Shown: in pieces, positions 1 through 6,292 of the stretch
Position numbering within the stretch: the stretch's first letter is position 1
Layout of the letters: each line of letters begins with the position of its first letter
Source of the DNA: Deltaproteobacteria bacterium
Lineage (GTDB): Bacteria > Desulfobacterota > Dissulfuribacteria > Dissulfuribacterales > JALVPX01
Reading direction: 5' to 3'
DNA: 14,800 nt
NCBI GenBank assembly: GCA_027031565.1
Contig: JALVPX010000116.1
Coordinates: 1-14,800 of the forward strand
Notes under the pieces: generated by a model
What the model saw: the letters and a program-made list of their open reading frames with translations, nothing else
Told to the model about the DNA's origin: nothing
Databases searched by the model: none
Program-made: the position numbers and the translations under genes

Positions 1-80
1 TCTGTGGCAAGGGCAAAGCTGGATACGCACACACCAAAGACCAAAGCCGCCAGTACCGAACCAATCTTTTTGATGTTCAT
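1..80 (-). CDS. N-terminus of an exported protein (partial, runs off the left edge)
   Basis: A leftward reading frame starts at ATG (80-78) behind a strong Shine-Dalgarno sequence (AAGGAGGAG on the minus strand, about 90-98). The 26 visible residues look like a classical Sec signal peptide: MNIKK at the start, a hydrophobic core (VLAALVFGV), then SSFALA followed by Thr, which gives an A-x-A-like cleavage site. The product is therefore likely exported to the periplasm or outer membrane. The mature part lies outside the window, so no function can be assigned. The gene is divergent from the rightward gene at 354. Confidence 0.7.
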   Translation of the reverse strand, partial: MNIKKIGSVLAALVFGVCVSSFALAT

Positions 81-254
81 AATCGCAAAACTCCTCCTTT
101 TTATTTTAGATTTTTAGCCAATATTGTTCACGCAACTTTGTGAATCATTATTCATTGTGCTTAACTAACGGAGCTTATGGATTTTGTCAATAAGCAAATC
201 GAGCTATTTACCCACATTTTTTGTATTAGGTCCTGGGTAACTTTGTGATCTTCC

Positions 255-284
255 TTTACAAACCTTGTGCCAAACTGTTATAGT
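255..284 (+). promoter_or_regulatory. Candidate sigma70 promoter for the small zinc-ribbon gene
   Basis: TTTACA (255-260) and TATAGT (279-284) are separated by 18 bp, and each hexamer matches the consensus at five of six positions. Transcription would begin near 291, leaving a leader of about 60 nt. This rests on motif matching only. Confidence 0.45.
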
Positions 285-339
285 GTTTTTATTTATTAAT
301 TTATTAACTCTGAAAATATTCTTGCTCGAACTCACCTGG

Positions 340-346
340 AAGGAGG
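340..346 (+). promoter_or_regulatory. Shine-Dalgarno sequence that decides the start at 354
   Basis: AAGGAGG is a seven-base match to the ribosome binding consensus. It lies 1 nt before ATG 348 but 7 nt before GTG 354, so the GTG is favoured. Confidence 0.6.
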
Positions 347-353
347 GATGCGG

Positions 354-569
354 GTGAAGATTGAATATGATCCAGATATAAGCGTTTCCATACGTCCAGA
401 CATCGCCGCCTTGATTAAGGAAAGCGTTGCAGAGCCGTGCGAGTGCGGCTGCGACGAAATATATGTGTCCCTGCAGTCGGAAAACATGATTGATGTAAAG
501 TGCTACGACTGTGGCAAGAGTTTTTTTGAAGTGGAAATGGAAATAGAAGAGGAGACCTCTGAAAGCTAA
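354..569 (+). CDS. Small Cys-rich, zinc-ribbon-like hypothetical protein
   Basis: An acidic protein of about 71 residues with no recognised family. Counting from the GTG start, it has a CECGC cluster at residues 29-33 and a CYDCG knuckle at 50-54, which could bind one zinc ion as a small zinc ribbon. The C-terminal tail is rich in Glu. No signal peptide or membrane segment is seen. I chose GTG at 354 because the Shine-Dalgarno sequence AAGGAGG (340-346) lies 7 nt ahead of it; the in-frame ATG at 348 lies only 1 nt behind that sequence and would be poorly placed. The gene stands alone, with its own candidate promoter upstream and about 200 bp of non-coding DNA downstream. Its function is unknown. 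A role as a small regulator or metal-binding accessory protein is possible but not shown. Confidence 0.65.
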   Translation: MKIEYDPDISVSIRPDIAALIKESVAEPCECGCDEIYVSLQSENMIDVKCYDCGKSFFEVEMEIEEETSES

Positions 570-673
570 GCTGGCATATCATATCATACCTGCCTTTCTG
601 ATTCCTGCAGGCCCGCAAAAATATTTTTCATAATTTCATTTTATCAACATTAGCAATCTTTTCATGAATTGAC

Positions 674-701
674 TTGACGCTCCATTCTTCGTGCTTATTG
701 T
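674..701 (+). promoter_or_regulatory. Candidate promoter for the hsp20 pair
   Basis: TTGACG (674-679) and TATTGT (696-701) are 16 bp apart and match the sigma70 consensus at five and four of six positions. The expected start is near 708, which would put the hairpin at 707-733 at the very 5' end of the mRNA. I found no CIRCE element and no convincing sigma32-type pair of boxes. This is motif evidence only. Confidence 0.35.
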
Positions 702-706
702 TTCAA

Positions 707-733
707 TTAAAAGGAATACCATTCTTCCTTTAA
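707..733 (+). promoter_or_regulatory. 5'-leader hairpin upstream of the first hsp20
   Basis: AAAGGAA (710-716) pairs perfectly with TTCCTTT (725-731) across an 8-nt loop; the stem can be extended outward by two A-T pairs if one A is bulged. The 3' arm (CTTCCTT, 724-730) can instead pair with the Shine-Dalgarno sequence AAGGAGG (760-766) over seven pairs, one of them G-U. The segment could therefore switch between two folds. A regulatory role, for example temperature sensing, is inferred. Confidence 0.35.
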
Positions 734-774
734 AGACAATAAGTTAGCCTAAATTGTGTAAGGAGGTGTAGTCA

Positions 775-1239
775 ATGCTGCGTTCTTGGATAGTCCCAAC
801 AGAACCCTTTTTTGCCGACTTAGAGCGCATGCGCGCTGAGATGGAGCGTTTGTTTGATCTTGCTGCACCAATAGGGAACATCAGAGGTGCAATAAGGGGC
901 ACGTTTCCAGCTGTGAATGTGGGTGAAACCCCTGAAAATGTATTGGTCTATATCTTTGCCCCAGGCATAGATCCAGACAAACTGGAACTCACCCTGGAAA
1001 AGGGGGTGCTGACAGTGTCTGGTGAGCGCGACACCAGCAAAGAGGTTGGAGAAAATCCCGACCCACAGGGATACCACAGAAGGGAAAGGTTCAGCGGCAA
1101 GTTCCGCAGGGTTATTTCCCTGCCTGAGAGTGTCGATCCCGGAAAGGTTAGCGCCAAATATTCAAATGGGATACTCACCGTAACCATAGGCAAGCGCGAG
1201 GAAGAAAAGGCCAGGAAAATCGAAGTGGCCGTGGAATAA
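775..1239 (+). CDS. Hsp20/alpha-crystallin family small heat shock protein (first of pair)
   Basis: A 154-residue ATP-independent holdase chaperone. The N-terminal region (residues 1-45) is rich in aromatic and charged residues, as is usual for sHsps. The alpha-crystallin domain spans about residues 46-140, and its closing strand carries the family signature NGILTVTI (about 130-137). The usual Pro after that strand (I-P-K in many relatives) is Gly here (TIGK). The tail ends KIEVAVE, close to the I-x-I/V motif that docks oligomers. ATG 775 has AGGAGG (761-766) 8 nt upstream. The gene is followed after 38 bp by a second, diverged hsp20; both carry the same ribosome-binding block, AAGGAGGTGTA. 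The two proteins probably co-assemble or divide client types, as known for other paired bacterial sHsps. Family assignment is secure; the regulatory class is not. Confidence 0.92.
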   Translation: MLRSWIVPTEPFFADLERMRAEMERLFDLAAPIGNIRGAIRGTFPAVNVGETPENVLVYIFAPGIDPDKLELTLEKGVLTVSGERDTSKEVGENPDPQGYHRRERFSGKFRRVISLPESVDPGKVSAKYSNGILTVTIGKREEEKARKIEVAVE

Positions 1240-1261
1240 GCGTGTTTGAATAATTGATTAA

Positions 1262-1268
1262 AAGGAGG
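1262..1268 (+). promoter_or_regulatory. Shine-Dalgarno sequence that decides the start of the second hsp20
   Basis: AAGGAGG lies 9 nt before ATG 1278 but only 3 nt before the in-frame ATG 1272. The longer in-frame start at 1254 would place it inside the coding region. Start 1278 fits best and also mirrors the spacing in the first hsp20. Confidence 0.55.
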
Positions 1269-1277
1269 TGTATGATA

Positions 1278-1682
1278 ATGCCTGCAGAAGCAACCCGTGA
1301 AGTATCGGTCAAACAAAGCGAAGCTCCGGTGTCTGAGGAGCGCGAACGTGTCCGCACAATTGTGCCGCCGGTAGATGTATATGAAAACAGCGAGGGCATT
1401 ATCCTGCTGGCAGACATGCCAGGGGTTCCTAAGGAAAACCTCGATGTACAGGTTGACAAGGATGTTTTGACCATCAAAGGTAAAATTGCGAAGGTGGTGC
1501 CAGATAACCTGAAGCCGCTGTATGCGGAATTTGGCGCTGCCGAATATGAACGGGCTTTTACCCTTGGGGCAGACGTCGATATATCAAAAATAGATGCAAG
1601 GATATCAAAGGGTGTGTTGCGGCTTTTCCTGCCAAAGCTTGAAGAGGTAAGGCCCAAAAAGATCGAGATACAAGTTGAGTAG
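1278..1682 (+). CDS. Hsp20/alpha-crystallin family small heat shock protein (second of pair)
   Basis: A 134-residue small heat shock protein. A charged, disordered-looking N-terminus (about residues 1-28, with VSEERERVR) precedes the alpha-crystallin domain, which starts near VDVYENSEGIILLADMPGV and ends with the signature KGVLRLFLPK. The C-terminal KIEIQVE supplies an I-x-I-like motif. The domain contains the A-DMPGV element typical of class A-like bacterial sHsps, and the sequence is well diverged from its neighbour, so this is not a recent tandem duplication. It lies 38 bp after the first hsp20 with no terminator between, so it is most likely cotranscribed with it. The strong terminator at 1712 closes the unit. 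Start choice is explained under the ribosome binding site at 1262; ATG 1272 is the main alternative. Confidence 0.9.
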   Translation: MPAEATREVSVKQSEAPVSEERERVRTIVPPVDVYENSEGIILLADMPGVPKENLDVQVDKDVLTIKGKIAKVVPDNLKPLYAEFGAAEYERAFTLGADVDISKIDARISKGVLRLFLPKLEEVRPKKIEIQVE

Positions 1683-1711
1683 GCTGGCTGCCCCGGCCGT
1701 TACTGATTTAT

Positions 1712-1750
1712 AAGCAGCCCGGGTCCCGGACCAGGGCTGCTTTTATTTTT
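1712..1750 (+). terminator. Intrinsic terminator of the hsp20 unit
   Basis: AAGCAGCCC (1712-1720) pairs with GGGCTGCTT (1734-1742) as a perfect 9-bp stem. The interior can close further through GGT/ACC. It is followed by a T-rich tract (TTTTATTTTT, 1741-1750). It separates the hsp20 pair from the car promoter. Confidence 0.9.
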
Positions 1751-1782
1751 GCAGCCATAAATGCCAAAAGCAGTGGCTAAAG

Positions 1783-1811
1783 TTGCACGTTTTTCATATC
1801 AGTTTTATAGT
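1783..1811 (+). promoter_or_regulatory. sigma70-type promoter of the carA operon
   Basis: TTGCAC (1783-1788) and TATAGT (1806-1811) are separated by exactly 17 bp. Transcription would begin near 1818, giving a leader of about 86 nt before carA. The exact 9-bp repeat AGTTGCACG occurs at 1781-1789 (over the -35) and again at 1809-1817 (from the -10 to the start point), an arrangement suited to an operator. I see no hairpin followed by a U-tract in the leader, so transcriptional attenuation is not supported. Confidence 0.65.
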
Positions 1812-1903
1812 TGCACGGCCCTTGAGACATAGCCTGCCTTAAAGGCCTGACCCAATATGTCCTCGGCCGATTTACCACGACATTTCTCTAGAGAGGCAGA
1901 TAC

Positions 1904-3034
1904 ATGAAAGCTATCATAGCCCTGGAAGACGGCCGCATCTTCGAGGGGCGTTCCTTTACTGGCCCTGGCGAGGCTGTCGGCGAGATCGTGTTCAACACCA
2001 GCATGACAGGTTACCAGGAGATCCTCACAGACCCGTCTTACAGGGGACAGATCGTAACCATGACCTATCCCTTGATTGGCAACTACGGGGTTAATGATGA
2101 AGATGAAGAATCTTCAGAAATTCATCTTTCAGCTTTTGTGGTCAGGGAATATGAAGAGGCGTACAGCAACTGGAGGGCCAAGACGAATTTGCGCGAATAC
2201 CTTCAAAGACATTCTATTCTGGGCATAGAGCAGGTAGATACGAGGGCCGTAACCAGGCACATCAGGGTGGCCGGCGCAATGAAGGCGGTGATTTCCACTG
2301 AGGTAGATGATCCCCAGGCCCTGGTTGCTAGGGCAAAGGAGTCTCCAGGCCTGATCGGCAGGGACCTGGTTAAGGAGGTGAGCTGTACCAGGCCTTATTT
2401 ATGGAAAAAGCGGCCTGTTCCCCTTGATGGAGAGGAGATTGCAGATGTTTTTCGATCTGAACCTGGCGATTTCAAGGTTGCGGTCCTTGATTGCGGCCTG
2501 AAATATAACCAGCTTCGTATTTTCGAGAAGCTTGGCTGCACCTCGCTAGTCTTTCCCCATGATACACCTGCCGAAGCCATGCTTGAATGCGATCCAGATG
2601 GAATATTTTTGAGCAACGGGCCAGGGGACCCAGCAGCACTTTCCACCATAATCGAAACGGTCCGGGGCCTTTTGGGCAGGCGGCCGGTTTTTGGGATTTG
2701 TCTGGGACATCAGGTATTATCGCTAGCCCTTGGGGCCAAAACATACAAACTTAAATTCGGCCACAGGGGAGCCAATCAGCCAGTAAAGGAACTCGCAACG
2801 GGCAAAATAGAGATTACATCACAAAATCACGGCTTTGCGGTTGACGAACAGAGCATACCCGAGGGAGTTGAGGTCACCCACATAAACTTGAACGATACCA
2901 CCGTAGAGGGCATTAAACATGCCGAAATTCCAGCATTTTCTGTGCAATATCATCCAGAGAACGCCCCTGGACCCCACGATGCCGAATACCTGTTTGACAG
3001 ATTCATACAAATGATGGCGGAATACAAAAGCTGA
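1904..3034 (+). CDS. carA: Carbamoyl-phosphate synthase small (glutaminase) subunit
   Basis: A 376-residue protein, the usual CarA length (E. coli 382). It hydrolyses glutamine and channels ammonia to CarB for carbamoyl phosphate, the shared precursor of pyrimidines and arginine. The N-terminal CPSase domain (about 1-150) opens with ALEDGRIFEG and contains NTSMTGYQEILTDPSY. The class I glutamine amidotransferase domain (about 190-376) has its nucleophile in GICLGHQ (Cys266), the conserved SQNHGFAV block (306-313), and His350 and Glu352 in QYHPEN, which complete the catalytic triad. ATG 1904 is preceded by a modest Shine-Dalgarno (GAGAGG, 1891-1896). It is the first gene of a long rightward cluster; carB follows after 21 bp. 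All key residues are intact. Identity is very secure. Confidence 0.98.
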   Translation: MKAIIALEDGRIFEGRSFTGPGEAVGEIVFNTSMTGYQEILTDPSYRGQIVTMTYPLIGNYGVNDEDEESSEIHLSAFVVREYEEAYSNWRAKTNLREYLQRHSILGIEQVDTRAVTRHIRVAGAMKAVISTEVDDPQALVARAKESPGLIGRDLVKEVSCTRPYLWKKRPVPLDGEEIADVFRSEPGDFKVAVLDCGLKYNQLRIFEKLGCTSLVFPHDTPAEAMLECDPDGIFLSNGPGDPAALSTIIETVRGLLGRRPVFGICLGHQVLSLALGAKTYKLKFGHRGANQPVKELATGKIEITSQNHGFAVDEQSIPEGVEVTHINLNDTTVEGIKHAEIPAFSVQYHPENAPGPHDAEYLFDRFIQMMAEYKS

Positions 3035-3055
3035 GTTCAGGAGACACCTCCAGAA

Positions 3056-6000
3056 ATGCCTAAAAGAACAGATATCAAGAAAATCCTGATAATCGGGTCC
3101 GGCCCGATAGTGATAGGCCAGGCATGTGAGTTCGACTATTCGGGCACCCAGGCATGCAAGGCCTTGAAGGAAGAGGGCTACGAAGTTGTGCTGGTCAATT
3201 CAAATCCAGCAACCATCATGACTGATCCTGAAATGGCGGACCGAACCTATGTGGAACCCATAACCCCAGAAGTAGTAATAAAGATTCTCAAAAAGGAGCG
3301 TCCGGATGCCATCCTGCCTACCTTGGGCGGCCAAACCGGTTTAAACACTGCTGTAAAAGTGGCAGATACTGGCATTCTCGAAGAGCTGGGTGTGGAGATG
3401 CTTGGGGCCTCAAAGGAGGTGATCCACAAGGCCGAGGATAGAGAGCTTTTCAGGGAGGCGATGGAACGTATAGGTCTGCGCATACCACGAAGCGCCATAG
3501 TACGTTCCATGGATGAGGCCCGCAAGGCAGTAGACGAAATAGGCTTTCCCATCATCGTGCGTCCCAGTTTCACGCTGGGCGGAACAGGCGGTGGTATAGC
3601 ATACAACCCCGATGACCTTGAAGAAATCTGTTCCCAGGGTCTGGATCTGAGCATGATCCACGAAGTCATGCTGGAAGAGTCTGTAATTGGGTGGAAGGAA
3701 TTCGAACTTGAGGTCATGCGGGATGCAAAAGACAACGTCGTCATCATATGCAGCATCGAGAACCTCGATCCAATGGGTGTTCACACCGGGGACAGCATCA
3801 CCGTGGCCCCTGCTCAGACCCTGAGTGACAGGGAGTATCAAATCATGAGGGACGGCGCCCTTGCCATCATAAGGGAGATAGGCGTGGATACCGGAGGATC
3901 CAATATTCAATTTGCAGTACATCCTGCAACAGGGGAAATGGTGGTCATAGAGATGAACCCGAGGGTATCGCGCTCGTCAGCCCTTGCATCCAAGGCCACA
4001 GGCTTTCCCATAGCAAAGATTGCCGCCAAACTGGCAGTTGGCTATACGCTGGACGAAATACCGAACGACATAACCAGGGAGACCATGGCCTCCTTTGAGC
4101 CCACAATAGATTACTGTGTAGTTAAGATACCCCGTTGGACCTTTGAAAAGTTTCCAGAGGCAGAAGATATCTTGACTACTGCCATGAAAAGCGTCGGCGA
4201 GACCATGGCTATAGGCCGCACCTTCAGGGAGGCCCTTCAGAAGGGGCTGAGGTCACTGGAAATAGGAAGGGCAGGCCTGAGCTTTGATGGAAAAGACCCG
4301 TGGGAGCGCACAGGCACCCTGCCCCACAGGGATGAAGTCATCAAGAGGCTGCGCACCCCCAATTCTCAGCGTATCTTCTATATAATGCTGGCAATGCGCA
4401 TGGGGTTTTCCGTACAAGAGATCAACAAGCTTACCAAAATAGATCCCTGGTTCATTTATCAGATAGAAAAGATCCATAAGGAGGGGAGCGACCTGGTAGA
4501 GGCTGCATCCGAAGGCAGGGATGTAGACCTCCGCCATTTCAAGAAGGAGGGTTTTTCAGACAAGCAGCTGGCAAATATCCTGGGCACAAGCGAGGACGAG
4601 CAGCGAAGGGCAAGATTGGAACAAGGCCTCCGGCCGGTGTACAAGCTGGTCGATACGTGTGCAGCCGAGTTTGAGGCCTATACCCCCTATTACTATTCCA
4701 CTTATGAACAAGAAGATGAGGCCAGGGCAAGTGACAGAAAGAAAATCATGATCCTCGGAGGCGGCCCCAACAGGATCGGCCAGGGAATCGAGTTTGATTA
4801 TTGCTGTGTCCATGCAGCCATGGCGGTTCGAGAGGAAGGCCTTGAAAGCATTATGGTCAATTCAAACCCCGAGACCGTCTCCACAGACTATGACACCTCG
4901 GACAAACTGTACTTCGAACCCTTGACCCTGGAAGATGTGCTTCACATCGTTGAAACGGAAAGGCCTAATGGCGTGATAGTGCAGTTCGGGGGCCAGACCC
5001 CTTTGAATCTTGCCGTTCCTCTTCAGAAGGCAGGTGTGCCTATAATTGGTACCAGCCCCGAATCCATAGACATGGCCGAAGACCGGAAGAGCTTCCAGCA
5101 GATGCTCCAAAAGCTGGGCCTTGTTCAGCCTGCCAATGACACGGCCACCAACCTGGAGGAGGCCCTGGATATAGCAAACCGCATCGGTTACCCAGTGGTG
5201 GTACGCCCTTCTTACGTCCTTGGCGGAAGGGCCATGAAGATCGTCTATGATGACAGCGGATTGCGGGATTTCATGGAAGAGGCTGTTCACGTGGCAGAGG
5301 GCCACCCAATCCTGATAGACAAGTTTTTGCAGGATGCTACTGAAATAGATGTTGATGCGGTTTCCGATGGTCAGCTCACTGTTATCGGCGGCATCATGGA
5401 ACATATTGAAGAAGCCGGCATCCATTCCGGAGATTCTGCTTGCGTGCTTCCTCCCCGCACTATTTCCGAGGACCTGATTGCGCAGATAAAGGATGCCACA
5501 AAGGCCATGGCCAGGGAGCTGAGGGTGATCGGCCTGATGAATGTGCAGTATGCTGTAAAAGATGGTCAGCTCTATGTACTTGAAGTCAATCCGAGGGCAT
5601 CCAGAACGGTTCCCTTTGTCAGCAAGGCCACAGGCATTCCCCTTGCAAAGATCGCCACTAAGGTAATGCTTGGGAAGTCTTTGGCTGATCTCGGTTTTAC
5701 CAGCGAGGCTCACATAGATCACGTGGCCGTTAAAGAATCTGTGTTCCCGTTCAGGCGTTTCCCAGGGGTTGATGTGGTCCTTGGGCCTGAAATGAAGTCA
5801 ACCGGAGAGGTGATGGGAATAGACTCAGATTTTGGGATGGCCTTTGCCAAGAGTCAGCAGGGAGCTGGCCTGATCCTGCCTACCTCAGGCACTGCCTTTC
5901 TGAGCGTAAAGCAAGGAGACAAGAAGGCCCTTTTACCCATAGCCAAGGCATTGTTGGGCGCAGGCTTTGAGATCACGGCCACGGAGGGTACGGCAGAATT

Positions 6001-6292
6001 TTTGAACGCACACGGCGTAGAAGCCAGGAGGGTGTACAAGGTTTCAGAGGGGCGTCCAAATATTATAGACCTCATGAAGAATGGAAAAATAAACCTTGTC
6101 ATCAACACACCCAGCGGCCGGAAAAAGACCAGATCCGATTCATACTACCTGAGGCGCACGTGCCTTGACTACGATGTGCCCTACTTCACCACTATTGCAG
6201 GCGCCAGGGCGGCTGCAGAGGCCATAACTGCCTTGCAGAATCGGGAACTTGAGGTTAAGCCTCTACAAGACTATTATCATTCCAGCAAATGA
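3056..6292 (+). CDS. carB: Carbamoyl-phosphate synthase large subunit
   Basis: A 1078-residue synthetase subunit (E. coli 1073). It makes carbamoyl phosphate from bicarbonate, ammonia and two ATP. The two homologous halves are both complete: the first has IGSGPIVIGQACEFDYSG (13-30) and the ATP-grasp loop RPSFTLGGTGGG (169-180); the second has LGGGPNRIGQGIEFDY (567-582) and RPSYVLGGRAM (717-727). The metal-binding segments EMNPRVSRSSAL and EVNPRASRTVPF are present. The C-terminal MGS-like allosteric domain (about 950-1078) carries TEGTA, GRPNIIDLM and the NTPSG phosphate loop, so nucleotide or ornithine control is expected from the family. AGGAG (3039-3043) lies upstream of ATG 3056. The stop codon overlaps the purF start as ATGA, which points to translational coupling. 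Confidence 0.98.
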   Translation: MPKRTDIKKILIIGSGPIVIGQACEFDYSGTQACKALKEEGYEVVLVNSNPATIMTDPEMADRTYVEPITPEVVIKILKKERPDAILPTLGGQTGLNTAVKVADTGILEELGVEMLGASKEVIHKAEDRELFREAMERIGLRIPRSAIVRSMDEARKAVDEIGFPIIVRPSFTLGGTGGGIAYNPDDLEEICSQGLDLSMIHEVMLEESVIGWKEFELEVMRDAKDNVVIICSIENLDPMGVHTGDSITVAPAQTLSDREYQIMRDGALAIIREIGVDTGGSNIQFAVHPATGEMVVIEMNPRVSRSSALASKATGFPIAKIAAKLAVGYTLDEIPNDITRETMASFEPTIDYCVVKIPRWTFEKFPEAEDILTTAMKSVGETMAIGRTFREALQKGLRSLEIGRAGLSFDGKDPWERTGTLPHRDEVIKRLRTPNSQRIFYIMLAMRMGFSVQEINKLTKIDPWFIYQIEKIHKEGSDLVEAASEGRDVDLRHFKKEGFSDKQLANILGTSEDEQRRARLEQGLRPVYKLVDTCAAEFEAYTPYYYSTYEQEDEARASDRKKIMILGGGPNRIGQGIEFDYCCVHAAMAVREEGLESIMVNSNPETVSTDYDTSDKLYFEPLTLEDVLHIVETERPNGVIVQFGGQTPLNLAVPLQKAGVPIIGTSPESIDMAEDRKSFQQMLQKLGLVQPANDTATNLEEALDIANRIGYPVVVRPSYVLGGRAMKIVYDDSGLRDFMEEAVHVAEGHPILIDKFLQDATEIDVDAVSDGQLTVIGGIMEHIEEAGIHSGDSACVLPPRTISEDLIAQIKDATKAMARELRVIGLMNVQYAVKDGQLYVLEVNPRASRTVPFVSKATGIPLAKIATKVMLGKSLADLGFTSEAHIDHVAVKESVFPFRRFPGVDVVLGPEMKSTGEVMGIDSDFGMAFAKSQQGAGLILPTSGTAFLSVKQGDKKALLPIAKALLGAGFEITATEGTAEFLNAHGVEARRVYKVSEGRPNIIDLMKNGKINLVINTPSGRKKTRSDSYYLRRTCLDYDVPYFTTIAGARAAAEAITALQNRELEVKPLQDYYHSSK

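Larger units (their letters stand above)
81..353. other. AT-rich divergent intergenic region
   Basis: This stretch separates the divergent genes starting at 80 (minus) and 354 (plus) and is clearly more AT-rich than the coding DNA. It holds Shine-Dalgarno sequences for both genes, a candidate rightward promoter (255-284), and two exact copies of AACTTTGTGA at 134-143 and 239-248 with a degenerate third copy (AACCTTGTGC) at 261-270. The first copy overlaps a short inverted repeat, TTCAC (127-131) with GTGAA (140-144). On the minus strand a TTGACA hexamer lies at 190-185, but I found no good -10 box at the right distance. No gene is visible. Confidence 0.6.

Noticed and set aside
589..620. CCTGC/GCAGG pairing and the CCTGCAGG palindrome downstream of the small zinc-ribbon gene, considered as a terminator
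   Set aside because: The stem is only five pairs with a long loop and no proper T-run directly behind it.
775..1682. The two hsp20 genes considered as a recent tandem duplication
   Set aside because: Outside the common alpha-crystallin signatures the proteins differ greatly in length and sequence; only the ribosome-site block is alike.
1885..1894. TCTCTAGAGA palindrome overlapping the carA Shine-Dalgarno
   Set aside because: As RNA it would need a loop of about two bases or fewer, so it is unlikely to hide the ribosome site; a 10-bp palindrome alone is weak evidence for an operator.
1818..1903. carA leader considered as an attenuator or riboswitch
   Set aside because: Only short GGCC/GCCT pairings are visible, with no U-tract and no credible leader peptide.
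4862..5722. A 286-codon open frame on the minus strand within carB
   Set aside because: It lies wholly antisense to a fully conserved CarB region, shows no recognisable domain and has no ribosome site. It follows from the codon bias of carB.
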